Part shown: one piece after another, positions 55,326 through 64,000 of the stretch
Layout of the letters: each line of letters opens with the position of its first letter
How positions within the stretch are numbered: position 1 is the stretch's first letter
Source: Ignavibacteria bacterium
GTDB taxonomy: Bacteria; Bacteroidota; Ignavibacteria; Tepidaquicellales; Tepidaquicellaceae
Direction: 5' to 3'
DNA: 64,000 nt
NCBI GenBank assembly: GCA_016709315.1
Contig: JADJMZ010000006.1
Span: forward strand, 186,001-250,000
Notes under the pieces: generated by a model
The model's input: the letters and a program-made list of their open reading frames with translations, nothing else
The model's database searches: none
Told to the model about the DNA's origin: nothing
Program-made: the position numbers and the translations under genes

Positions 55326-55889
55326 TCAGCCGGCTTTTAATGGTGCTCCGACAACCTTCATATCATGGTCTGCAAAAACTTTTGCAATTTCCTCTTTGTC
55401 AGGAGGAGAAGTCCATTTGTCCGTGACCTTAAAAAATGCTTCCATCTTTCCAGCCGGTAAATAAGAAACTATCATCTTTCCTTTTTCTGTCAACTGAACG
55501 AAGGCATGTTGCACATTTCTTGGAAGAAAAATTGTGTCGCCGGATTTCATTTGATATTTGTCTTCACCAACCTGAAACAGATATTCTCCTTCAATTACAT
55601 AAAACCATTCGTCCTGGAAAGGATGAATATGAAGCGGAGGTCCTCCGTTTGGAGTAAGTCCGGTTTGCTCAAACACAGCTAAATCATTTTCAGTGTCAGT
55701 GCCGGAAATTTTAATATCCAAAGTGTTTAGTGTAACACCTTTCATTTTAAAGTGCTCGCCAAATCTGGCTTCGCCCGCACTTACTTTAAATCCCTTATCT
55801 GTTCTCATAAATATGTTGGTTTTAATTTTAGCAAATATACTCAATGGAAAGAGTGCAAGTGCCGATAATATAAAAGATGCCCGTTTCAT
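55326..55889 (-). CDS. Exported cupin-domain protein
   Basis: 187 residues. A signal segment (about 1-21, ending SIFAK) precedes one cupin: GGPPLHIHPFQDEWFYVIEGEYLFQVG gives motif 1 with H-x-H and a later Glu, and GDTIFLPRNVQHAFVQL gives motif 2 with the last His. The metal ligands look complete. The substrate is unknown. It resembles quercetinase-like cupins by layout only. Confidence 0.85.
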   Translation of the reverse strand: MKRASFILSALALFPLSIFAKIKTNIFMRTDKGFKVSAGEARFGEHFKMKGVTLNTLDIKISGTDTENDLAVFEQTGLTPNGGPPLHIHPFQDEWFYVIEGEYLFQVGEDKYQMKSGDTIFLPRNVQHAFVQLTEKGKMIVSYLPAGKMEAFFKVTDKWTSPPDKEEIAKVFADHDMKVVGAPLKAG

Positions 55890-55948
55890 TTTATTGTAAT
55901 TAATTTATGCTTTTGTATTATTATTTATTTGTCTTATGAATTTTCCCG

Positions 55949-56528
55949 TCAGTAGTCTAACCCTTTTCCATCAAGTATTTTTTGTAAAAATTTTTCAATT
56001 CTTAATTCTCTTGTCTTAACTTTTTTTGGTGCAGAAAAAAAGAGCAGGTATCCCCTTTGTCGTCCCGGTGTCAATGCTTTAAATGCTGTTTGTAATTCAG
56101 GCATGTCATTTAAAACGGATTGAAATTCAGCAGGTATTTTATAATCATCTGTCTTTTTTAATTCCACTTTTAAACCTGCTTTGTCAATTGCAACGGCTTC
56201 TTTTATGTATGCTCTTATAGTTGATTTGCATTTCAATATTTGTTGAATATTATCGAACCGCATTTGTCTTGCAGATTGCACATTTTTTGTTTGCTGAATT
56301 AAAATTCCTTTTAGATCTTTCAGTAAAGCCCCCTTTCATAAATAGCAAAGCACAGTAATTATTAAAACCGTGCATTACTACTATATTACTTTTCCCAACT
56401 GTATAACAAGGACAACCCCATTTCAACTCTTCAGTTAGTCCGCAGTCCAGAACAATCTTTCTCAACTCAGAATATTCCTTTTGCCATTTTGTTGGTTTAT
56501 TAAAAAACCAGTCAACTTTTGGATTCAT
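55949..56528 (-). pseudogene. YdeI-type DUF1801/OmdA-domain protein, frameshifted
   Basis: The N-terminal half (56528 to about 56333: VDWFFNKPTKWQKEYSELRKIVLDCGLTEELKWGCPCYT) is the DUF1801 part. The C-terminal half (IRAYIKEAVAIDKAGLKVELKK, PGRQRGYLLFFSAPK) is the YdeI/OmdA bacteriocin-protection-like domain, in a different frame. Removing one base from the five-C run at 56329-56333 on + gives a continuous FMKGALLKDLKG...QSARQM, so there was one ancestral gene. It is the fourth DUF1801 homologue here. Error or decay cannot be decided. Confidence 0.85.
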
Positions 56529-56657
56529 ATTTTTAGTTAGCGAATTTTTTAAAGTCCTTTTTATGTGCCGTTAAATTTATCCAGTTAGAAAAACTGTTTG
56601 AATTTAATATGCAAGTTGTTGCAGGTGATTTATAATCGCGGAAGTGAAATTTAAAAC

Positions 56658-57909
56658 CTATTTTGGAATCTGCATACTCCAGCAATGCAGCCCGCCACCA
56701 TTATGATTAGTTTCCGCAGTATTTATCTGATAAATATTTTTGTCCGGGAAATATTTTTTCAATATTTGCTTTGCCTTTTCGTCTTTAGCTTTTACAGTTT
56801 CCGGCATTCCTTCTGTCCAGTATTTAGCCTGAAACACTGTTTTGTTTGTAATTAAAAAATTCAGATAACTACTTGAAGGCACAAAGTGAACAGTGTCACC
56901 AACCGAAAAGTTTTTTTGTTCAAAGAGAATTTGTTGTGAAAGAAATTTTATTTCATCATTTTTACTGACTGTATCCAATGCAAAAGTCATATAATCAATA
57001 TCAGGCACGGGCATTTTAACAATGTTGAATGACTTTCCATTCTGGTCGGTAGCATTTTTCAATATGTCGTAATTTACTTTCATTCGCTCCAGGTTGATTT
57101 TTTTTATGGGGTCATGTTCTGCTTCTGCTGAATCAGGAAAAGAAATTAAAATAGTATTTTCATTTACGAAACGACAAAACTCATCAATGTGACCCTTTAC
57201 ACCAATTCCAAAATAATTTTCACTATCAATGTTCCCCATCCAAAGGGGTCTTCTGCTGCACCTTCTTTTAACCAGATTATTTTATTTACATTGAGAATTT
57301 TTTTCAATTCCGTTTCCTGTTCTTCTTTAGTCATGCCCGGATTACGCTGCATATTCACCGACTCTACCTGTAAGATGGTTCCTTTGCCATTTGTTTCAAT
57401 AGCTCCTCCTTCATTAACCATTGATGATGAATTACGGGATGTTTAAAAGTATTGATATAGAGTTTAGTATATAATTCCCTCGATTGTTTATCTTTCTCAA
57501 TATAATTCCTGTAAACGGGTTCAAAATACCATCCGTAACAATTCCATGCGAAATTTACTAACTGCTTTTGCCCGTTTTCATTTTTCATAAACAACATACC
57601 ATCCCTTTCGGCATAGTTAAAATCTGTTGACGAGGCAATCAGATGGATGCTGTCTGTATTAGCTCCGGCATCAGATAGTTTCTTTATGTACTTTTCTTTT
57701 AAAGAATCTATGACAATGCTGTAGACTTGTGTTTCTTTACTAAGCTGGGTTGCAAGTTCAAAAGTAGCATTGTCATCGAGTCCTCCTACAATAACTCCTG
57801 ACTGTGTTTCCCATTCAGCAGGCAGAAAAAATTTGTATTTGTTTTCCTGGTTCCAGGAACAGAAGATTAACAGTATTAATATTGAAAGTAATAGATTAGT
57901 TAATTTCAT
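56658..57909 (-). pseudogene. Exported agmatine/peptidyl-arginine deiminase, two frameshifts
   Basis: A guanidino-group hydrolase of the PAD/AgDI family. Three consecutive frames make one protein: a signal peptide and N-terminal domain (57909 to about 57410); a middle piece from NEGGAIETNGKGTILQ to EDPFGWG; and a C-terminal piece with GHIDEFCRF (catalytic His) and GGGLHCWS (catalytic Cys). Adding one A near 57410 and one G in the four-G run near 57240 (sequence of the - strand) restores the frame, giving about 417 residues. The catalytic residues survive, so a sequencing or assembly error is likely. The signal peptide suggests a periplasmic location. Confidence 0.85.
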
Positions 57910-58068
57910 ATATAGTTCAATTTTAAGTTATCAATTGTTTTATAGCTGTAGTTTTCAAGGTTTATTTCTAGTGCTGAATTCTGAGATTTAAACTGTCAGA
58001 ATATTAATATTCATTCGGATCCGAAAAGTTTATGCCACAACTTCTGTCCCGCATTTTGAAAAGTGCTG

Positions 58069-58704
58069 TTAGATGAAGTTTTTTTTATATGCATTTTCTT
58101 TGTTTCGAAATTTTTCAATTACTTCCTCTGTAGGTAATCCGAGATATCGGGTCGCATTATAAGCAACTAAATAATCTTTATGATCTCGATATGTATGATG
58201 TAAGTCTGTAACTCTATTGTCTTTGAAGTCCGGTAAATAATACAAAACGTCTATGAGCTCAACCTCGTTTGTGATCTTAGGCATTGTCTCCAGGACAATC
58301 TCTTTCATTTTCTCGTCCTGTGATATTTGAAAAATTGAATGAGCTATTGTCACTTTCATCACGCCATTACTTTTTTCGAGCAATTTATACAAAGAAGGAA
58401 GTGAGTCTTTTGATTTAATATGTCCAAGCCCAACAATTGGCCAGCTGTCACTAAGACCTGCAGAATTGATAAGATCAGCTTCTGCGATCTTAAGCTCTTT
58501 ATCCGAAAGGTTGTCAAGCAGGTAAAGAGGAACACCATCCTTCCTTTTTGCCCAGGTATTTGCTTCTAAAAATCCATTTCTGAATTTGTCTAAATTGTTT
58601 GTCACTGTAGTTGATAATTTTATTCTGTGTGTAGAGACTTCTGAAAAACTAATACAATTTGTCATTCCGCATGCTCTGGCGGGAATCCACTCAAAATGCT
58701 TCAT
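58069..58704 (-). CDS. HEAT-like repeat protein fragment starting inside a repeat element
   Basis: 211 residues by the longest frame. The first 23 or so residues (WIPARACGMTN...FSEVS) are encoded by the 58635-58799 inverted-repeat element and do not look like protein. The rest (IKSKDSLPSLYKLLEKSNGVMKVTIAHSIFQI..., VELIDVLYYLPDF) is a helical, HEAT-like repeat region. The gene is probably truncated at its 5' end by the element. The true start, if any, may be TTG/ATG further in. Confidence 0.6.
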   Translation of the reverse strand: MKHFEWIPARACGMTNCISFSEVSTHRIKLSTTVTNNLDKFRNGFLEANTWAKRKDGVPLYLLDNLSDKELKIAEADLINSAGLSDSWPIVGLGHIKSKDSLPSLYKLLEKSNGVMKVTIAHSIFQISQDEKMKEIVLETMPKITNEVELIDVLYYLPDFKDNRVTDLHHTYRDHKDYLVAYNATRYLGLPTEEVIEKFRNKENAYKKNFI

Positions 58705-58799
58705 TTTAGTTCAAAATTCTTTTGATTGGATCCCCGCTAAAGCTCGCCTGCCTCGCGGCAAGGCGGGCGGGGATGACAGTAAGGGTTATTCAGAAGTCT
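58635..58799. mobile_element. 165-bp inverted-repeat element (MITE/REP-like)
   Basis: Perfect 11-bp termini AGACTTCTGAA (58635-58645) and TTCAGAAGTCT (58789-58799). Inside are GTCATTCC/GGGATGAC-type arms and a GC-rich nested hairpin at 58730-58774 (ATCCCCGC...GCGGGGAT). The left terminus with its following CTAAT...TTGTCATTCC recurs at 60083-60122. There is no coding capacity. Confidence 0.75.
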
Positions 58800-58804
58800 T
58801 TGTA

Positions 58805-59751
58805 TTAATACCTCTTTCCTGAAACTAAATTATACAAACTGTCTAACTGTTCGATTTCATCTTTTTCAAGTTTGATATCTATCGCAGTAATATTTTCTTT
58901 CAGGTAATTTATTCTTTTTGTGCCGGGGATAGGGAACATATCGTCGCCCTTTGAGATGACCCAGGCAAGTGCAATTTGTGAAGGAGTAACAGATTTTGAT
59001 TTTGCAATTTCTTCCACGACATTTAAAATTTCCAGATTCTTATTAAAATTTTCCGCACTGAATCTGGGATTGTACCGTCTGAAATCATTTTCTTCAAAAT
59101 CTTCAAGTGACTTAAACTTTCCGGATAAAAATCCTCTTCCTAAGGGACTGTAAGGAACCAAGGCAATATCAAGTTCTCTGCAAACTGGTATGACAGCTTC
59201 TAAATCGTTACTCCATAAAGAATATTCGGTTTGAACCGCGGCAATAGGGTGAACTTTATGAGCTCTTCTGATAATTTCCTCTGACGCCTCTGATAATCCA
59301 AGATACCTGACTTTACCTTCTTTTACTAAATCAGCCATTGCGCCAACAGTATCTTCAATAGGCGTATTCGGGTCAACCTGATGCTGATAATATAAATCAA
59401 TATGATCCATGTCTAATCTTTGTAAGCTCTTCTCACACGATTGTTTTACATATTCAGGTTTTCCGTTAATACCCGTAAACGAACCGCCCTCGCCTCTTAA
59501 AATCCCGAACTTTGTTGCTATTACAACTTTGTCTCTTACTTCACTCAGGGCTTTTCCAACTAATGTTTCATTTTTCCCGAACCATACATATCTGCAGTAT
59601 CAAAAAAGTTAATACCATTCTCAATAGCGTAATGTATAACTTTGTTCGATTCTTCATCATTATAACTTCCATAAAATTCACTCATTCCCATACATCCAAG
59701 ACCTAATTGTGAAACCTGCAAATCACTGTTCCCAAATTTACGTTTTTGCAT
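58805..59751 (-). pseudogene. Aldo/keto reductase, frameshifted
   Basis: A NADPH-dependent aldo/keto reductase. The first frame (59751-59560) gives KRKFGNSDLQVSQLGLGCMGMSEFYG and FFDTADMYGSGK with catalytic Asp and Tyr. The continuation in another frame, NETLVGKALSEVRDKVVIATKFG (Lys), then DLYYQHQVDP (His) to RINYLKENITAI, ends at 58805. Adding one A to the five-A run at 59571-59575 (T on +) restores about 316 residues with a complete D-Y-K-H tetrad. The final part resembles the YakC/AKR13-type group. Probable sequence error. Confidence 0.87.
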
Positions 59752-59792
59752 TTTTTTACCCTCCTTAAATTAATAAAAATATTTTTTTTATC

Positions 59793-60044
59793 TTAACTCC
59801 TGAATTTTATAAATTCCACTTTTTCCGCCTTCAGAACACAATGATTGGTTTTTTGAATACCAAATAACAAATGGAGTTTATGAAATCGTAATACATATGC
59901 CTGCTCTGCTAAGGCAATAACAGAGTCGGATGATAAACCTGAGCTTTTAGATTCAGATTGTTTTGACCCGGGTTGATTGCAACTAATTGTTAGTGCAGCG
60001 ATTGCACATAGAAACATTGATGTAAATTTAATTTTGATTATCAT
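59793..60044 (-). CDS. Short or truncated lipoprotein
   Basis: From ATG 60044: MIIKIKFTSMFLCAIAALTISC gives a lipoprotein signal with the Cys at about residue 22, then a Ser-rich linker and SDSVIALAEQAYVLRF. After this the sequence is short and unlike a conserved domain. A longer frame starting at 60119 runs through the repeat terminus and is not credible. Probably the 5' remnant of a larger lipoprotein gene. Confidence 0.5.
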   Translation of the reverse strand: MIIKIKFTSMFLCAIAALTISCNQPGSKQSESKSSGLSSDSVIALAEQAYVLRFHKLHLLFGIQKTNHCVLKAEKVEFIKFRS

Positions 60045-60082
60045 TATTATTTTAATGTTTGTATTATTTCTTAAGTAGCGAG

Positions 60083-60122
60083 AGACTTCTGAAAAAACTA
60101 ATTCTTCTCGAATTGTCATTCC
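60083..60122. repeat. Partial copy of the 165-bp element terminus
   Basis: AGACTTCTGAA, then AAAACTAATTC and TTGTCATTCC, matching the left end of the 58635-58799 element with small indels. Confidence 0.65.
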
Positions 60123-60163
60123 CTAGTGCTCCGGACTGTCCGAAAACTAATTCAAGATAAAAA

Positions 60164-60234
60164 CCTCAAAGTCTCTAAGGCTCAAAGTATCTTGCATTGA
60201 ATTTTTTTAACTTAGAGCCTTAGAGACTTTGAGG
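60164..60234. repeat. 25-bp inverted repeat hairpin
   Basis: The arms 60164-60188 (CCTCAAAGTCTCTAAGGCTC...) and 60210-60234 are complementary at 24 of 25 positions with a 21-base T-rich loop. No T-tract follows on either side, and both neighbours are on the - strand. Possibly a mobile palindrome rather than a terminator. Confidence 0.8.
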
Positions 60235-60340
60235 CATAAGCCATAAATCTTTTGCCGTTTCCTGTTATCTTATCAATGGTTTTTTCCGCATTTTTTGTAT
60301 ATGTAAGTACTCTGTGCACGACAAAATTTTCTGGAGAGAA

Positions 60341-60449
60341 TTTCTCGCAGATGACGCAGAATTATCACGCAGATTTTCGCAGAAACAAGATCATTAAAGA
60401 GATTATTTGCGTAAATCAGCGAATTTTTTCTGCGAATATCTGCGAGAAA
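60341..60449. repeat. Inverted repeat with TTTCTCGCAGAT/GCAGAA arms
   Basis: Left arm TTTCTCGCAGATGACGCAGAA at about 60341-60361. The right arm at about 60428-60449 is its near complement (one extra base). Additional CGCAGATTTTCGCAG in the loop makes an internal direct repeat. Typical of dispersed intergenic palindromes. Confidence 0.65.
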
Positions 60450-60570
60450 ATATTTTTGCCGTGTACCAAGATGTAAGTCTGTGAAGATAATTTGGCATTA
60501 TTACATAGCCGGAATTGTACTATTATACTTAGCAAATATTCAAACTATCGAGTACAAAGTGATACATATT

Positions 60571-62280
60571 TTAAGGTAAGATTGAACTAACAGTAAAATA
60601 AGTATTGTTATCCACCAAAGAAAGATCCTCAACGTCAACAAAATTATCTCCTGTCAGATCTTCAACCACATAACCTGATAAAGAAACTGATGCTGCGTTC
60701 TCAACTATACTTATATCCAGAGCATCTACAATCCCGTCTCTTTCAACATCACCTCCGTAAAACACATACTTTCCTTGTTTGAGTAACATATTATTGCCAA
60801 ATGCTTTATCAGCCCCGGATGTGAAATCATAATTTTTTATTGTTCCCGTAATAAATGAGACAGGATCTTTGCTCCATGTTTCAATTGAGTTTCTATGTGT
60901 TACTGCAATATAATACGACCCTCCGGGCGTGTTACTGAACTCAAGTATTCCTGATCCGTTCGAACTTAGTTTTACTCTTGCTTCGCCAACAATTGAATAA
61001 GGACTTGTTTGATTTCGTAAACAAATACTGACTGTATCCGGAGACATAGTTGTTTGGTTCCATAATCCTTCCGGAAGACCTGTAAGATTCAGTGAAACAT
61101 TCTGAACTGTCTGAGAAATTTTTGCAGTTGTTCCTCCCGTTACGAATACACTATTACCTGTTCCAATATCAAATCCTGTAGCATAACTTCCCGGCATTGT
61201 AAGTGTCCATGCAGATGTACCGTTGCTGTTCACTTTGCATATTGCCATTTCAGTCATAGTGCCTGCTGCAAGATATATGTTATTGTAAATATCCATTCTC
61301 AACTGTGCGTGAAGCATAAGATTATATGCTCCGTCTGCATCAGAGTTTAACCAGACCTGATTTCCGTTTGGATCTACTTTTACAAAAGCAGAACCGAAAC
61401 TGCCCGGATACGGAAAACCGGCTGCGACCGGTATAGTATCCGAACCAACTTCAATCCGCTGAGCAGTAATATTGTAATTGTTTTGCCAGATCTGATTTCC
61501 GGAAGGGACTACTTGTCTAATTGCAGTTCCGTTTCCTGAAAAGTAATGTAAGTATTGCCTGAAGCATCACCGGCTGCATCACCAACTGAAACGCTATTAA
61601 TTCCGGCAATACTCCATATTGGATTTCCATTCAGATCAAGTTTGGCAAAGCCGTTTACACTTCCATAAACAGATCTAGCCGCTATAACTATTTTATTGTC
61701 AAGGGAAAACTTGAAATTCAATGGAACTCCGATTCCAGATCCGTTATAATAAGTCCATATATTTGTTCCTGATGGTGAGAATTTTGTGACTTTGGTTGTA
61801 AATCCATAAGTTGTGCTGACTCCTGCTCCAAGCACATAAATATTATTATCAATATCGACTAAGCATTTCTTTGTATAAGAACCGTCAAAAGAATTTTCAT
61901 AGACATTTCTCCAGAGAAGATCTCCGGCCGGATTAAATTTCATTATAATGCTTGCAGCAATAACCGGATTTGAATAACCGGACATAAGGTTTCCTGTTAC
62001 AATAATATTTCCGGAGTTATCAGTAGATACCCATGTAGCTTTCTCCCATTTCGTATTATCCGTTTGATCAAAATTTCTAACCCACAAAAAATTTCCGTTA
62101 AGGTCTCTTTTTGTTAAATATATATCTCCGGCAGGGTTATATTCATAATCAATTGTATAAACATTATTTGAATTATCGACTGCTAAAGATACTCCTCTTG
62201 TGTCCTGAATCCAGCTGACATTTGCCTGAGCATATATGAATGAAGGAATCAGACAATAAAAATTATATATATTTTTTCAT
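60571..62280 (-). pseudogene. Exported repeat-containing surface protein with C-terminal dockerin-like module, frameshifted
   Basis: A secreted protein of about 570 residues, probably extracellular. The signal peptide (MKNIYNFYCLIPSFIYAQ after removal of one A from the six-A run at 62272-62277) leads into repeated beta-propeller-like segments of SBBP style (GNIIVTGN, DIDNNIYVLGA, NGNPIWSIAG). A second one-base loss at about 61540 (TTTTCAG) shifts frame before TAIRQVVPSGNQIW. The C-terminal 185 residues match the end of the large subtilase: THRNSIETWS, KAFGNN, GGDVERDGIVDALD, DLTGDNFVDVED. Proteins of this kind are usually surface displayed. Confidence 0.8.
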
Positions 62281-62402
62281 AACAGTAAAAGTTTTAAATT
62301 ATCAATAAAAAAATTGATCTTTGAATAAAAAAGTTTTTACATTTAAAACCAGCAGTTATAACAAATTATACATCAAAGATCAGTTTACTTACAATAAACT
62401 AC

Positions 62403-62864
62403 TTATTCTTTTTTTAAACTTATATGATAAACATCATATGTTAAAAATGATAATATTATCGGAAAGAAATGAATTTTAGGAAAACTAATTAAGATCGCTT
62501 CAATTTTATCTTTAATTTCAACACTGATAATGTGTATAGTATTTTCACCAGTATTTTCCAGTGCGTGAGGACTTAACGGATCTGACCATATAGCAGTTGA
62601 ATTTAATGGAGCTTTAGAGAGCTTTCGGGAATCTAAAACAATATTACCCTCGCCGTCATACCTGATAAAATCTGACCAGCTTATAATGTATAAAGTAGCA
62701 GGCCATTTATGTGTATGAACATTTGTAATTTCACCGGGAGGAATTAATGTATCAAGTACCCTCACAAATTCATTCTCCATTAACAATTTATGATGCTGAG
62801 GAGCTGCTGCTAATGCGTCAAGTTCCTCAGGCCATTCTCTGGTATTTAAATTTTCGTAAGGCAT
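62403..62864 (-). CDS. Cupin-like protein with hydrophobic C-terminal extension
   Basis: 153 residues. The cupin-type core (PPGEITNVHTHKWPATLYIISWSDFIRYDGEGNIVLD, then SPHALENTGENTIHIISVEIKD) ends near residue 119. The remaining 34 residues (AILISFPKIHFFPIILSFLTYD) are hydrophobic and atypical of this soluble family, so they may be read-through after a small frameshift or a true anchor. The substrate is unknown. Confidence 0.75.
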   Translation of the reverse strand: MPYENLNTREWPEELDALAAAPQHHKLLMENEFVRVLDTLIPPGEITNVHTHKWPATLYIISWSDFIRYDGEGNIVLDSRKLSKAPLNSTAIWSDPLSPHALENTGENTIHIISVEIKDKIEAILISFPKIHFFPIILSFLTYDVYHISLKKE

Positions 62865-62968
62865 ATAGTTATTTTAAATTTAGATAATTTAGAAAGTTCT
62901 GATATTTGCTCCCTAGGTCTGATGCTTTCTTTCAGGCGGGTTCTGCCGTTTGGTTGTTTTGTTACGGC

Positions 62969-63349
62969 TCACTCCAATGGTTGATGCAAAGCAATTCTAT
63001 TTCCCTCACTATCTTCAAACTCGGCAACAAATCCTAAGTCACCGTTAGAAGTCTTCGGATATAAAATTTGTCCGCCGTTGTCAACTGCCAGTTTTAAAGT
63101 CCTGTCGATGTCTTTCGTTCTGAAATAAATTACTACACCGTCATTTGTAGGTTTATATATTTCTCCTTTTGCAAGTGCTCCCGAAATTCCGGGATTCTTC
63201 TCTGAAAATGGAAACAACGCCATTTCATTATTGTCAATTTCTTGTTTGTCAAACGAAAAATTAAATACAGTCGAGTAAAACTCTATAGCTCTGTCGATGT
63301 CGACAACGGGAATTTCAAAGTACACTGCGGGATTAAAGTCTTTCGGCAT
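62969..63349 (-). CDS. VOC-family (glyoxalase-like) protein
   Basis: A 126-residue single-domain VOC protein. The start AVYFEIPVVDIDRAIEFYSTVF and end FVAEFEDSEGNRIALHQPLE are the paired beta-alpha-beta3 motifs, with likely metal-site Glu/His. Similar to the PhnB/glyoxalase-like superfamily of unknown specificity. Isolated by about 100 and 170 base spacers. Confidence 0.88.
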   Translation of the reverse strand: MPKDFNPAVYFEIPVVDIDRAIEFYSTVFNFSFDKQEIDNNEMALFPFSEKNPGISGALAKGEIYKPTNDGVVIYFRTKDIDRTLKLAVDNGGQILYPKTSNGDLGFVAEFEDSEGNRIALHQPLE

Positions 63350-63517
63350 TTTTATGAAATTAAAGTTTAGGTCTTTCTATTTTATAGTTGTTAATTGACG
63401 ACACTGTGATACCAAAAAATCGGTACAGCAAAAGTCCAGGTCCCGGTTAATATTTTCCATTATAGCAAAAAGTCAAATTTTTCTCGTTATCCTCAGCCGA
63501 ACACAATGCTTGCGGTT

Positions 63518-64000
63518 TTATTTTGTCGTGCCTGTAAAATAGTCCCAGGCAGCTTTTGAAATGTCCGCAATTATTTTTTCATTTGTATCAGCATTTTCAG
63601 TTGAGTTTGTTACAAAAACACTTATATAAAAATGTTGTCCGTCTGGCAAAAATACAATTCCAATATCGTTTACTGCTGCAGTCAATCCTTCTTTGTTTGT
63701 ACCTGATGTGCCTGTTTTGTGAGCAACAACAGTATTCTCCGGAAGTTGTCCTTTTATCCTGTTCGTTCCTGTACTTGTCTCCTTCATTATTTTCCAGATA
63801 AAGTCATGACTTTTTTGTGATAAAAGTTTTGTATTGTTTAAATAAAATCCTGCAAGTGTTTCGTTTGCTGCATTTGGTGTAGTCCAATTTTGAAATTGAT
63901 TATCCCAGTTTGACTGCTGCACTTCTTCATTAAATTTTATTGATATGTCATTAAAATTATTTTTTATAAAGTATTCTTCAACTACCTCAGGTCCTCCGAT
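63518..64000 (-). CDS. Class A beta-lactamase (CfxA/PER-like), 5' end outside window
   Basis: The C-terminal 160 residues of a serine beta-lactamase, continuing to the window edge in the same frame (IGGPEVVEEYF...). FNEEVQQSNWDNQFQNWTTPNAAN corresponds to the region around the Ambler Glu166 in the CfxA/CblA/PER subclass A2. HKTGTSGTNKEG gives the KTG box, and NDIGIVFLPDGQHFYISVFV the family's last strands. The SxxK and SDN motifs lie outside the window. No transposase is adjacent in view. Confidence 0.88.
   Translation of the reverse strand: MGGPEVVEEYFIKNNFNDISIKFNEEVQQSNWDNQFQNWTTPNAANETLAGFYLNNTKLLSQKSHDFIWKIMKETSTGTNRIKGQLPENTVVAHKTGTSGTNKEGLTAAVNDIGIVFLPDGQHFYISVFVTNSTENADTNEKIIADISKAAWDYFTGTTK

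Larger units (their letters stand above)
60120..60570. other. Intergenic region with two hairpin repeats
   Basis: 450 bases with no gene, holding the 25-bp inverted repeat at 60164-60234 and the CGCAGA-type inverted repeat at 60341-60449, listed separately. Confidence 0.6.

Noticed and set aside
59793..60119. 108-residue frame starting at 60119
   Set aside because: Its first 25 residues derive from the repeat terminus; the lipoprotein signal begins at 60044, which I used instead.

Overview
AT-rich bacterial DNA whose gene content points to the Bacteroidota/Chlorobiota/Ignavibacteriota (FCB) group. The evidence is an ECF sigma factor followed by a small multi-TM protein, a TIGR03643/DUF2805 protein, long secreted subtilases ending in dockerin-like repeats, a YbeY with the HGxLHLCGYxD form, and a metabolism that mixes TldD/TldE, HppD and GH2 proteins. 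An Ignavibacteria-like lineage is my best guess, but no rRNA or tRNA is visible, so this is inference.

Layout: every gene from 1 to 23650 is on the + strand and every gene from 23729 to the end is on the - strand. The two blocks converge on a bidirectional terminator at about 23.69 kb. Region 1 (0-12.8 kb): purD, galE, a MeaB-type GTPase with an internal deletion, a frameshifted PpiD-type foldase, an outer-membrane barrel protein, and two secreted subtilases flanking birA. Region 2 (12.9-16.8 kb): a membrane JAMM/MPN peptidase carrying a LysM domain, followed by an E2 ubiquitin-conjugating-like protein, a gamma carbonic anhydrase-like protein, an unknown protein, YbeY and Smg/DUF494. Region 3 (16.8-23.7 kb): topA, tldD/tldE, a Xer recombinase and a thioredoxin.

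Region 4 (23.7-38 kb, - strand): OsmC and MarR, which share an operator-like site with thioredoxin; an isoprenylcysteine methyltransferase-like protein, a HAD phosphatase, SMC, a degenerate GH2 protein fused to a membrane domain, an SDR, aspS, hppD and an outer-membrane protein. Region 5 (38.5-42.7 kb): an ECF sigma/candidate anti-sigma/hydrolase/ABC exporter operon. Region 6 (43-64 kb): an accessory stretch of small, mostly monocistronic - strand genes. It holds an orphan N6-adenine methyltransferase, a glutamine amidotransferase, GNAT, VOC, cupin, DUF1801, SRPBCC and DinB-like proteins, an intradiol dioxygenase, a 2H phosphoesterase, an arginine/agmatine deiminase, an aldo-keto reductase, a dockerin-bearing surface protein and a partial class A beta-lactamase. 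The spacers here hold inverted repeats and attC-like motifs.

The most interesting system is the JAMM-TM-LysM protein next to an E2-like protein with an intact Cys and HPN motif. It looks like a bacterial ubiquitin-like module at the cell envelope, with no E1 or ubiquitin-like protein adjacent. Several genes (ppiD, one DUF1801, ydeI, deiminase twice, aldo-keto reductase, surface protein twice) are broken by single-base shifts, nearly all at homopolymer runs. This could be sequence error or real decay.
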